DNA from: Owenweeksia sp048267305
GTDB lineage: Bacteria > Bacteroidota > Bacteroidia > Flavobacteriales > Schleiferiaceae
Assembly: GCA_048267305.1 (NCBI GenBank)
Contig: JBLWXT010000009.1
Span: forward strand, 1-64,000
Direction of reading: 5' to 3'
Length of the DNA: 64,000 bases
Part shown: piece after piece, positions 31,522 to 39,044 of the stretch
How the letters are laid out: each line of letters opens with the position of its first letter
Numbering within the stretch: position 1 is the stretch's first letter
Translations under genes and position numbers: made by a program
The notes under the pieces: generated by a model
Seen by the model: the letters and a program-made list of their open reading frames with translations, nothing else
The model's database searches: none
What the model was told of the DNA's origin: nothing

Positions 31522-33894
31522 TTATGAAATGTTATCAGATAGTAGTTTTTTACACCATCTTCTATTGGCTAAGGTGGTAAATATTACTACGGAAATGGAG
31601 CTTACGGGCATGAGTATGGCGCATACCAGCGGGCTAAGTACGCCAGCAACGGCAAACGTAAGCCCGGCAATGTTATAGGTAAAGGATAGTGTAAATGCCT
31701 GCTTAATTACCCTTTTATTGAGGTGACTTAGTTCGATAAACTTGTTGAGTTTCCCAAAGGATTCTGCCAAAAGTAGAGCATCGCTGGCTGGAAAAAAGTT
31801 GATGTTTTTTTCACAGAGGCTGATGCCCACTTCACTTTGCTGCAATGCTCCGGCATCATTCAGTCCATCGCCAATCATCAACACTTTTTGCTTTTGTGAT
31901 TGGAGTAGTTTGAGGTGTTGCAGTTTTTGATGAGGTGATTGATTAAACATCAAGGAGGCCTTATCGCCAAGTATTTCTTCAAATCGTTTTTTCTCCGCAT
32001 CATTATCTCCGCTAAGGAGTGATATAGGATAATTTTTACTCAGGCTACCCAGCACCTCAGCAGTTTCCTCCCGGGTTTGCTGAAAGAAGGAAAAGTAACC
32101 GAGGGTTTCACCATCCTTTTCCACATATACAGCTGTGGTGCTTGCGATATCCTTTAATCCGAGGAAGCTTGCCTTTCCGAGGCGATAGAAGTGGTCACTG
32201 GCATTTGCAGAAACTCCTTCTCCCGTGGCTTCGGTAAAATCCACGGCAACGCTCGCTTCGGCCTGATTCATTTGGAGGAGGTTTAGCAGTGGTTTGGCCA
32301 AAGGATGTTGCGCATTTTTGGCAATGGAGGCAATGGCCATTTTTTCGGAGAAGGAGAGTTCGTCACCTGTCCAGTTTACGGTAATGGTATCCTGGCGGGT
32401 GAGGGTTCCCGTTTTGTCAAATACGAGGTGGTTTATATTGTGAAGGCGATTCAGTACCTGAGCATTTTTTAGATAAAAGCCATTTCGTCCAAACCATCGC
32501 ATCATGCTGCCGGCAGCAAAAGGTTCGGCCAGGGCGAGTGCACAGGGGCAGGCCACAATAAGTACTGCCGCAAAAACGGTAACTGCCTTTTCAACATCGT
32601 ATAAAGACCAGATTCCGGCAGAAACCAATGCGATGGTAATGATGGCGGGGGTGAAGTATTGCGATACCCTGTCGGTAAGTCCACGGCTTTTTTTTGTATC
32701 TTCTTTAAAGGCCTCATTGTTCCAAAGGGAGGAAAGGTAAGACCGGTCAACGGAAGACTGCACCTCCAGTTGTGCTGGTTTGCCTACGATCCGGGCTCCT
32801 GCGTATATACTTTCTCCGGCCATTTTCCTTATGGGAATGGACTCTCCGGTAATGTAGCTGTAATCCACTTCTGCTACTCCTTCGGTGAGGAGGGCATCTG
32901 CGGAGAGGACCTCCCCCTGTCTTACGATAATGATATCCCCCTTTTGCAGGTCGTCCACAGCAATGGGTTTTTCCTTTCCGTTTTTCAAAATCAGGTTTGC
33001 GGCAAGTGGGATAAAGGATCGAAAGTCTCTGTCGAAGGTGAAGTTTTGATATGTTTTTTGCTGATACCACTTCCCGATAAGGAGAAAGAATACCAGACCG
33101 TTTAAGCTGTCGAAGTAACCGGCACCGGCACCTGTGATCACTTCAAATGCAGAGCGCACAAAAAGTACGGTTATTCCCAGGGCAATAGGCAGGTCAATGC
33201 TCAAAATTCCGGCACGGAGGGTTTTAGTGGCGTTTATAAAATAGTCTCTGCCACTAAACAGCACCACGGGTATGCTGAAAGCCATCATCATATATCTGAA
33301 GAACCGCTGAAGCGAAACATCTGCCGAAAGGCTGCTGTCAAAATATTCGGGAATGGCCAGCAGCATGGTGTTTCCGAAGAAGAAGCCGGCAACACCAAGT
33401 TGTATCAGCAGTAGGTTTTTTTTCTTCCTTTCGCCCCCCAGTTTGGTTTGAAAATCGGGACTATATCCAATATAGTCGAGCAATGCAGCAACTTCTGAAA
33501 GTAGAATCTTATCGGCTTTAAAGGAAATGTTGGCTTGTTTTTTTGCGAAATGTACCTGTACCTCAAGTATGCCCTCCTCAATTTCTGAAAGGTTTTCGAG
33601 CAGGTAAATACAGCTGGAGCAATGTATTGCGGGTAAGTGAATAGCTATTCTGGTGAAGTGTCCATCCTCAAAATTAACCAACGACTTTCGGATGTTTGGT
33701 TCATCGAGGAAGGCGTATTTTTCTGTGTTTAAAACAGATTTATCGGCTATTTTTTTTCTATCGGTTAAAAGCTCATCCACCACCTTACAGCCATAGCAGC
33801 AATAGGTATATTGGCCGTCATCACTTAGTACTTTTTCGAGTATGGGCTGATGGCAATGATGGCAATCGGTGGCGGTGTGGGTTCCACTATTCAT
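31522..33894 (-). CDS. ccoI: Copper-exporting P1B-type ATPase for cbb3 assembly (CcoI type)
   Basis: The 790-residue protein has an N-terminal cysteine-rich metal-binding segment (CHHCHQPI, then YCCYGCKVVDE) and a heavy-metal-associated domain with HCSSCIYLLENL. These precede eight membrane helices, the CPCAL copper motif, the phosphorylation site DKTGTLT and the ATP-binding HPLAKPL and GDGLNDAGAL motifs. The C-rich N-terminus and the cbb3 context identify CcoI, which delivers copper for the CuB site. It lies 16 kb from the cco operon, yet its promoter has the same CRP/FNR-type geometry. The predicted transcription start leaves only two or three bases before the ATG, so the mRNA may be leaderless. 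Confidence 0.9.
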   Translation of the reverse strand: MNSGTHTATDCHHCHQPILEKVLSDDGQYTYCCYGCKVVDELLTDRKKIADKSVLNTEKYAFLDEPNIRKSLVNFEDGHFTRIAIHLPAIHCSSCIYLLENLSEIEEGILEVQVHFAKKQANISFKADKILLSEVAALLDYIGYSPDFQTKLGGERKKKNLLLIQLGVAGFFFGNTMLLAIPEYFDSSLSADVSLQRFFRYMMMAFSIPVVLFSGRDYFINATKTLRAGILSIDLPIALGITVLFVRSAFEVITGAGAGYFDSLNGLVFFLLIGKWYQQKTYQNFTFDRDFRSFIPLAANLILKNGKEKPIAVDDLQKGDIIIVRQGEVLSADALLTEGVAEVDYSYITGESIPIRKMAGESIYAGARIVGKPAQLEVQSSVDRSYLSSLWNNEAFKEDTKKSRGLTDRVSQYFTPAIITIALVSAGIWSLYDVEKAVTVFAAVLIVACPCALALAEPFAAGSMMRWFGRNGFYLKNAQVLNRLHNINHLVFDKTGTLTRQDTITVNWTGDELSFSEKMAIASIAKNAQHPLAKPLLNLLQMNQAEASVAVDFTEATGEGVSANASDHFYRLGKASFLGLKDIASTTAVYVEKDGETLGYFSFFQQTREETAEVLGSLSKNYPISLLSGDNDAEKKRFEEILGDKASLMFNQSPHQKLQHLKLLQSQKQKVLMIGDGLNDAGALQQSEVGISLCEKNINFFPASDALLLAESFGKLNKFIELSHLNKRVIKQAFTLSFTYNIAGLTFAVAGVLSPLVCAILMPVSSISVVIFTTLANRRWCKKLLSDNIS

Positions 33895-33899
33895 GTGAT

Positions 33900-33942
33900 C
33901 AAAAGTCAGTAAAGGTGTTTCTTTTCCAAATGATATTTGTCA
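33900..33942 (-). promoter_or_regulatory. ccoI promoter: CRP/FNR-type box plus -7 element
   Basis: The box TGATATTTGTCA occupies 33931-33942 and the -7 element, read on the minus strand, is GACTTTTG at 33900-33907. The two centres are 33 bp apart, as at hemN, ccoS and yceI. The -7 element differs from TAnnTTTG at one base but shares ACTTTTG with the cco and yceI promoters. Confidence 0.68.
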
Positions 33943-34200
33943 TAATGGGTATACAAAGATGATCATTCAGTTGGCTTGTTGTTTGGATGTGGCTTTGAGA
34001 CTTATCCGGGTATGAAAATTATTTTAAAAAAATGTTATCTCTGTTTTGATTAGCATAATGTCAAGATAATTAGGGTTTTTCAAAAGAAGGATGAAGTTTT
34101 ACGGATAATGTAAAAATTCTGAGGGTCAAGGAGTTGTGGTCTTGTGTGGTTTTAGCGGTTAAATTCGCTTCATTATTACTCACAAAAAACCTCTCTAAGA

Positions 34201-34275
34201 TGAAAAACAGGAAGCCAAAGGTCATCCAATTAATTTCAGTGAACTATCCACATTTTTTAGCTGAATTGAGCTAGA
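34201..34275 (+). CDS. Possible 24-residue peptide
   Basis: An ATG at 34201 opens a frame of 24 codons (starting MKNRKPKVIQLI and ending with TAG), basic at its N-terminus. It is followed about 105 bases later by a strong plus-strand terminator. No homologue is recognised and there is no ribosome-binding signal. This could instead be part of a small noncoding RNA ending at 34400. Confidence 0.2.
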
Positions 34276-34370
34276 TAGTACATGGGGCCCGTTGAAAGGC
34301 CTGTCAATAATACTTTCGGGATTTGAAAACGGTGATATACGCGGTATTCAGTTTCGGAAACATCTCACTC

Positions 34371-34400
34371 CAACACTTGCAACTTTAGAGTTGGTTTTTT
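34371..34400 (+). terminator. Strong intrinsic terminator with no annotated gene upstream
   Basis: CAACT (34380-34384) pairs with AGTTG (34389-34393), flanked by CCAAC/GTTGG alternatives, and is followed by seven T. No ordinary plus-strand gene precedes it, implying a short unannotated transcript somewhere in 33960-34380. Confidence 0.65.
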
Positions 34401-34415
34401 TAATCAAGTGAGAGG

Positions 34416-34446
34416 GCCGGTAGTTAGCGCTACCGGCTTTTATTTT
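34416..34446. terminator. Second terminator-like hairpin
   Basis: GCCGGTAG (34416-34423) pairs with CTACCGGC (34430-34437), then a T-rich run follows on the plus strand. It sits three bases beyond the stop of the minus-strand remnant at 34447 and could serve either direction. Confidence 0.6.
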
Positions 34447-34659
34447 TTAGATATAACCGATTTCATTAAATGGAAAAACCCCGTATTGGCTAAGCCTATT
34501 GCTTAATTGGCGGTTGTAGTTTAGCTGCAAACCCCGGCCTACATCAATCTTTTGAAAGGATAGGCAAATGCTTTGGGTTCGCTCATTCTGTGCAAAAGAT
34601 GAACTGCTAAACCCCAGCAAACTCAACAGTAGTATGCAAAGCTGTTTCTTTTTTCTCAT
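34447..34659 (-). pseudogene. Truncated outer-membrane protein remnant
   Basis: The 70-residue frame begins with a good signal peptide (LCILLLSLLGFSSSSFAQ) and about 25 residues of barrel-like mature sequence (ICLSFQKIDVGRGLQLNYNR). It then runs into sequence resembling terminator remnants (YGVFPFNEIGYI) and stops. A normal barrel would need well over 150 residues, so it looks like a 3'-truncated gene. Whether it is expressed is unknown. Confidence 0.45.
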
Positions 34660-34733
34660 TAAGAATCGCGTTGATTAATACATATTTACGCATTAATCCT
34701 GCACGGCAAACAGGTTGGAGAAAAAAATGAAAA

Positions 34734-34768
34734 AAAATCCCGTAAGGGCTAAGCCGATACGGGATTTT
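34734..34768 (-). terminator. Terminator of the RNase G gene
   Basis: AAAATCCCGTA (34734-34744) pairs with TACGGGATTTT (34758-34768). It lies seven bases beyond the RNase G stop codon on the minus strand. Confidence 0.85.
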
Positions 34769-34775
34769 AAAAATG

Positions 34776-36323
34776 CTATTTAAACTCAAAGACTTCGTCT
34801 TTGCTGTTTTTGAACTCGTACTCCAAAAACTTAAATGAATCTCTGGGTACAACCTTTAGATTCTTCTTGTATTTTTTGGACCATCGCCTTCGCACGCTAT
34901 TGAAAATACCTTTTGTAAGGTATGCGGCTATAAAGGGGTGAGTGTGTAGAAAGATATTTTTATCCTTTTCCTGGGCAGCAATCAGCTCAAGCTTATTCTC
35001 AATTACATCAATAATAAGGATAGGCGCTTCCACTTGTCCGGAACCATCGGGATTTTCCTCGCGGGTTTGGATGTTCATTTCGGGCCTTACCCTTTGGCGT
35101 GTAATTTCCACAAGTCCAAATCGGCTAACGGGTAGGATTTTGTGTTTAGCACGATCATTCTTCATTACCGTCTTCAGCTTTTCGAAGAGCTTTTTACGGT
35201 TTTCAGCTTTGTGCATATCAATAAAATCCACGACAATAATTCCGCCCATATCGCGGAGTTGCAGCTGACGTGCAATTTCCTCGGCAGCAGAAAGGTTGAC
35301 AGCCAAGGCGTTGGCTTCCTGATTTTCGTTGCTGTTGGTACGGTTGCCACTATTTACGTCAATTACGTGCATGGCTTCCGTATGCTCAATAATAAGATAA
35401 GCACCTTTTCCCATCGAGACGGATCTTCCGAACGAACTTTTGATTTGTCTTTCAATACCAAAATGCTCAAACACGGGTAGTCGTCCATCGTAATATTTTA
35501 CGATGTTTTCCATGCCGGGTTCCATGGTTTTGAGGTAGTTTTTCAGTTCGGTTTCAAGATCCTTATCATCTACTACAAGGCTGTTGAAAGAGTCGTTAAG
35601 AATATCTCTTAACAGTGCTGAAACGCGGTTAATTTCGCGAAGTGCGCGAGCTGGTGGTTTTAGCCTTACGATGGATCTGTGTAGTTCCTTCCATTTTTTG
35701 ATGAGATCCTGAAGGTCAGCATCAAGTTCAGCTACGGAGCAATCTTCGGATGCTGTTCTTACAATAACTCCAAATCCTTTGGGCTTAATACTTTGTATAA
35801 GTCTTCTCAGACGATCTTTCTCTTCCTTATCTCTAAGCTTTGAGCTTACGCTAATACGGTCGGAGAAGGGAACCAAAACGATATACCTGCCGGCAAGGGA
35901 AAGTTCGGAGGTTATTCGTGGTCCTTTTGTGGAGATAGGTTCTTTTGCTATCTGCACTAAAAGGTTTTGACCAGGTTTTAAAACCTGATCCATACTGCCA
36001 TTTTTATCAATGTCCGGTTCAGTTTCGAAGTCGGTTAACGACCATCGCTGCTTACCGGTAAGGGTGCGTTTTGTAAACTTATTTAACGACCGTATTTGAG
36101 GACCCAAATCATGATAGTGGAGGAATGCATCTTTTTCATATCCTACATCCACAAAGGCTGCGTTGAGCCCGGGTACCACTTTTTTGATCTTACCAAGATA
36201 GATATCGCCTACAGCGAATTCTTCGGCATTGTCGTAATGAAGTTCGGTTAGTTTACCGTCCCTAAGTAGCGCTAAGGCTACTTCATTGGCAGTACCTGAA
36301 TTAATTACTAATTCTGTACTCAC
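34776..36323 (-). CDS. rng: Ribonuclease G/E family endoribonuclease
   Basis: The 515-residue protein has an N-terminal S1 domain (DIYLGKIKKVVPGLNAAFVDVGYEKDAFLHY pattern at about 40-70) with the usual RNase E/G insertion. The catalytic DNase I-like region contains VIDVNSGNR and GGIIVVDFIDM, which supply the Mg2+ aspartates. It lacks the long C-terminal scaffold of RNase E, so it is of RNase G length. These enzymes process rRNA and start mRNA decay. It has its own terminator, and the terminator of the small basic peptide gene lies just upstream. Confidence 0.93.
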   Translation of the reverse strand: MSTELVINSGTANEVALALLRDGKLTELHYDNAEEFAVGDIYLGKIKKVVPGLNAAFVDVGYEKDAFLHYHDLGPQIRSLNKFTKRTLTGKQRWSLTDFETEPDIDKNGSMDQVLKPGQNLLVQIAKEPISTKGPRITSELSLAGRYIVLVPFSDRISVSSKLRDKEEKDRLRRLIQSIKPKGFGVIVRTASEDCSVAELDADLQDLIKKWKELHRSIVRLKPPARALREINRVSALLRDILNDSFNSLVVDDKDLETELKNYLKTMEPGMENIVKYYDGRLPVFEHFGIERQIKSSFGRSVSMGKGAYLIIEHTEAMHVIDVNSGNRTNSNENQEANALAVNLSAAEEIARQLQLRDMGGIIVVDFIDMHKAENRKKLFEKLKTVMKNDRAKHKILPVSRFGLVEITRQRVRPEMNIQTREENPDGSGQVEAPILIIDVIENKLELIAAQEKDKNIFLHTHPFIAAYLTKGIFNSVRRRWSKKYKKNLKVVPRDSFKFLEYEFKNSKDEVFEFK

Positions 36324-36380
36324 CTTAATATGTTTTTATTAGAGTGGGAAATTGATGTGCATTACAATACAATGCAGCAC

Positions 36381-36406
36381 CAAAAGCACCCGGGAGGGTG
36401 CTTTTG
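36381..36406 (-). terminator. Terminator of the HU-TPR-COX24 peptide transcript
   Basis: CAAAAGCACCC (36381-36391) pairs perfectly with GGGTGCTTTTG (36396-36406). It lies 31 bases after the stop of the 29-residue peptide gene. Confidence 0.8.
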
Positions 36407-36436
36407 CGCTAAACATTCAAAATCTCACTGGAGAAA

Positions 36437-36526
36437 TTATTTTTTCTTGTGACGGTTCTTTCTAAGACGTTTTTTACGCTTATGAGTTGCCATCTTATGT
36501 CTTTTTCTCTTTTTTCCGCTAGGCAT
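36437..36526 (-). CDS. 29-residue basic ribosome-associated peptide (AURKAIP1/COX24 type)
   Basis: The peptide MPSGKKRKRHKMATHKRKKR... is 29 residues with 18 Lys, Arg or His after the start and no hydrophobic core. The K-M-x-T-H-K-R-x-K-R-L-R-K-N-R pattern is that of the COX24/AURKAIP1 domain, shared with mitochondrial ribosomal protein mS38 and the small bS22-type peptides. Very short copies are widespread in Bacteroidota. A structural role in the ribosome is likely by homology. It is easily missed by gene callers. It follows the TPR gene by 12 bases. Confidence 0.85.
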   Translation of the reverse strand: MPSGKKRKRHKMATHKRKKRLRKNRHKKK

Positions 36527-36538
36527 AATCCTAATGTT

Positions 36539-37039
36539 TTAATTAATTTTTAACTCTTTTAATTCTTCACGATAAGCATTGGCGGTTGGTTGATCTACCA
36601 AACCTAATGCCTTATCAAAACTTTTTATGGCCTGAATAGTGTCTCCAGTTCCTAACTGAGCCTCTGCCAATAGTTTCCACACCTGCCCGTTTTCCGGTTG
36701 TTTTTCCAGTACCGTTGTAAATCTTTCAATCGCTTTGTCGTACTGACCTGTTTGCATAGAGAGAGTTCCCAAGGTATAATTGGCTTTTACATTGCCAGGA
36801 TACTTTTCTGCTACCTCTTTGATCTTTAAAATCCCCTGCATTGGCGGCACCTCTCCGCTTGTCAGTTGGCGTAAAGCCTCATCTACCTGTTCTTCGGGGG
36901 ATGCTGTTTGTAAGTCTTCTGTCTGATGGCTTTCTTCCTCTGATGTTTCAATGGCAGAAGAAGGAGTTACAGGCGACATGTATACAAACGCTACTAGAAC
37001 GATTCCAAGGAAAACTAATATGGCAAGTCCTTTTTTCAA
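36539..37039 (-). CDS. Membrane-anchored TPR protein
   Basis: The 166-residue protein has one N-terminal membrane helix (LAILVFLGIVLVAFVYM), an acidic Ser/Glu-rich linker (about 28-55) and then about three TPR units (GNVKANYTLGTLSMQTGQYDKAI pattern, with QPENGQVWKLLAEAQLGTGD following). It probably acts as a protein-interaction scaffold at the inner membrane. It begins four bases after the HU gene stop, so the two are co-transcribed. No partner is identified. Confidence 0.8.
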   Translation of the reverse strand: MKKGLAILVFLGIVLVAFVYMSPVTPSSAIETSEEESHQTEDLQTASPEEQVDEALRQLTSGEVPPMQGILKIKEVAEKYPGNVKANYTLGTLSMQTGQYDKAIERFTTVLEKQPENGQVWKLLAEAQLGTGDTIQAIKSFDKALGLVDQPTANAYREELKELKIN

Positions 37040-37043
37040 AGTA

Positions 37044-37337
37044 TTAAGACTTAACTTTTACTTTTTTCTTAACTGCCTCTACAAAGGTTTTAGCAGGTTT
37101 AAAAGAAGGAATGTTGTGAGCAGGTATGATGATGGTAGTGTTTCTTGAAATGTTACGACCGGTTTTCTCAGCTCTCTTCTTAATAATAAAACTACCGAAG
37201 CCTCTAAGGTACACGTTATCGCCAGTTTCTAGTGAATTTCTCACTTCTTTCATGAAAGCCTCTACAGTGGCTTGAACGTCAGCACGTTCCATGCCTGTCT
37301 TGTCGGAAATCCGGGTGACAATGTCCGCTTTAGTCAT
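37044..37337 (-). CDS. HU/IHF-family DNA-binding protein
   Basis: The 97-residue protein matches HU throughout: MTKADIVTRISDKTG, the VYLRGFGSFIIKKR segment (G-F-G-S-F), R-N-x-x-R-N-x-x-x-x-x-I-P-A arm residues, and a lysine-rich C-terminus. It bends and compacts DNA. A perfect -7 element TATATTTG lies at 37381-37388 upstream on the minus strand. Confidence 0.93.
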   Translation of the reverse strand: MTKADIVTRISDKTGMERADVQATVEAFMKEVRNSLETGDNVYLRGFGSFIIKKRAEKTGRNISRNTTIIIPAHNIPSFKPAKTFVEAVKKKVKVKS

Positions 37338-37380
37338 TTGTATATCAATTAATTATTAATCTCGTTATTTTTGAGGGCTG

Positions 37381-37388
37381 CAAATATA
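37381..37388 (-). promoter_or_regulatory. -7 element of the HU operon promoter
   Basis: On the minus strand this reads TATATTTG, a perfect TAnnTTTG, 44 bases upstream of the HU start codon. No CRP/FNR-type box accompanies it. Confidence 0.6.
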
Positions 37389-37460
37389 AAGTGAATTTAT
37401 CGTACTGCGAAACCCATTTATTCAATTTTTTTCTACGTAAGTGCTTCAAATACAAATATT

Positions 37461-38534
37461 TTGAACAAACAAAGTTTTCGCGAAGCTCTCATGAGCTGGT
37501 ATAATGAGCATAAACGTGATCTGCCATGGAGAAATTCTATCGATCCCTACACTATCTGGATTTCTGAAATAATACTTCAACAGACCCGTGTGAATCAGGG
37601 TTTGCCGTACTTCCAAAAGTTTAATAAGAACTATCCAACCGTTTTCGATCTTGCGGAAGCGCCTGAAAATAAGGTGATGAAGGATTGGGAGGGTTTGGGT
37701 TATTACAGCAGGGCAAGAAATCTACATGCGGCAGCCAAACAAATAGTTTCGGATTTTGATGGAAACTTCCCAAATACCCATAAAGAGATATTAAAACTGA
37801 AGGGAGTTGGCGATTATACCGCTGCCGCCATCAGTTCTTTTGCCTATAATCTGCCACATGCAGTGGTGGATGGAAATGTATTTAGAGTACTTGCCCGCGT
37901 TTTTGGAATCTATACACCTATTAATACGGGTGCTGGTAAGAAGGAGTTTGATGTGCTGGCAGCAAAATTGCTTTTTAAGAAGGATCCGGCAACCTACAAC
38001 CAGGCGATAATGGAATTTGGTGCGCTACAATGTGTTCCTAAAAGCCCGGATTGCGGCATTTGTCCACTGAAGGGTGAATGTTTTGCCTTTGGCAATGACA
38101 AAGTTGAAGACCTCCCTGTAAAGGAGAAGAAAAGCTATGACAGGAAGCGGTATTTTAATTTTGCCCTTCTGGAGAATAAGGATAAGGTGATGGTTGAGCG
38201 TAGGGAAGGCAGCGATATCTGGAAACACCTCTATCAGTTTCCCCTGACAGAGCATAGCAGCTTGTTGGAGGTAGAGCAAATGCTTGTTGAGGTGGATAAA
38301 TTTACAGAGGGAAGTGGCAACATTGTTATTAATACGGTAGAGGATATAGCGGCCCATAAGCTCAGTCATCAAACTATTTATTGCAGGATTTTTGAAATTA
38401 GCGTTGAGGGCGATTTGCAGTTTGAAAAGGGAGGCTCCGTTAAATGGGTGGATAAATCGGAACTTATGAACCTTGGTTTTCCCCGACCGTTAAGGAAATT
38501 CATGGACAGAAAACAGCTAACTTTGCCCCTTTAA
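37461..38534 (+). CDS. mutY: A/G-specific adenine DNA glycosylase
   Basis: The protein has 357 residues. The catalytic Glu36 is in ISEIILQQT, the helix-hairpin-helix is LKGVGDYTAAAI (113-124), the catalytic Asp137 is in VVDGNVFRV, and the [4Fe-4S] cysteines are C191, C198, C201 and C207. The C-terminal third is the NUDIX-like domain that recognises 8-oxoguanine. MutY removes adenine mispaired with 8-oxoG. The start is TTG at 37461. It heads the mutY-ssb-gldE-gldD order typical of Flavobacteriia. Confidence 0.95.
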   Translation: MNKQSFREALMSWYNEHKRDLPWRNSIDPYTIWISEIILQQTRVNQGLPYFQKFNKNYPTVFDLAEAPENKVMKDWEGLGYYSRARNLHAAAKQIVSDFDGNFPNTHKEILKLKGVGDYTAAAISSFAYNLPHAVVDGNVFRVLARVFGIYTPINTGAGKKEFDVLAAKLLFKKDPATYNQAIMEFGALQCVPKSPDCGICPLKGECFAFGNDKVEDLPVKEKKSYDRKRYFNFALLENKDKVMVERREGSDIWKHLYQFPLTEHSSLLEVEQMLVEVDKFTEGSGNIVINTVEDIAAHKLSHQTIYCRIFEISVEGDLQFEKGGSVKWVDKSELMNLGFPRPLRKFMDRKQLTLPL

Positions 38535-38578
38535 AATGAGCGGGTTTATTTTATAAATTTGTTGGAAACCGTAATAAA

Positions 38579-39022
38579 ATGGCTGGAAGTTTAAATAAAG
38601 TTATGCTAATTGGAAATCTGGGAAAAGATCCCGAGATAAAGACATTTGAGGGTGGTGGTATGCTGGCTCGTTTTCCAATGGCCACCTCCGAGACGTACAC
38701 CAGCCGAAAAACCAATGAGAGGGTTACTCAAACCGAATGGCATACTATAGTGCTGCGCAGAGGTTTGGCCGAGGTGGCGGAGAAGTATCTTCACAAGGGC
38801 GATAAAATTTTTATTGAAGGAAAGATAAAGACCAGGAGCTGGGATGACCAGAGTGGAGAGAAGCACTATGCTACCGAAATTCATGCTGATAATATGACTA
38901 TGCTTGGTGCTCCATCCGGTGATAGTCAAAATGCAGGAGGTAATAGCTCAGGTGGTTCGGGCAATGCCACTTCTTCACCTGCCGGCATTGGCTCTGATGA
39001 AGAAGATGATCTTCCGTTTTAA
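38579..39022 (+). CDS. ssb: Single-stranded DNA-binding protein
   Basis: The 147-residue protein has the OB-fold signature (NKVMLIGNLGKDPEIK at 6-21, TEWHTIVL near 57, YLHKGDKIFIEGKI), a Gly/Ser-rich linker and the acidic tip DEEDDLPF that binds partner proteins. It protects ssDNA in replication and repair. It starts 45 bases after mutY. Confidence 0.96.
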   Translation: MAGSLNKVMLIGNLGKDPEIKTFEGGGMLARFPMATSETYTSRKTNERVTQTEWHTIVLRRGLAEVAEKYLHKGDKIFIEGKIKTRSWDDQSGEKHYATEIHADNMTMLGAPSGDSQNAGGNSSGGSGNATSSPAGIGSDEEDDLPF

Positions 39023-39044
39023 GTATTAATCAATACCCCCTCCA

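Noticed and set aside
31525..31540. TGA-N7-TCA as a further regulon box near the beta-CASP gene
   Set aside because: The spacer is seven rather than six bases and no -7 element lies 33 bp away; it is inside the ccoI coding region.
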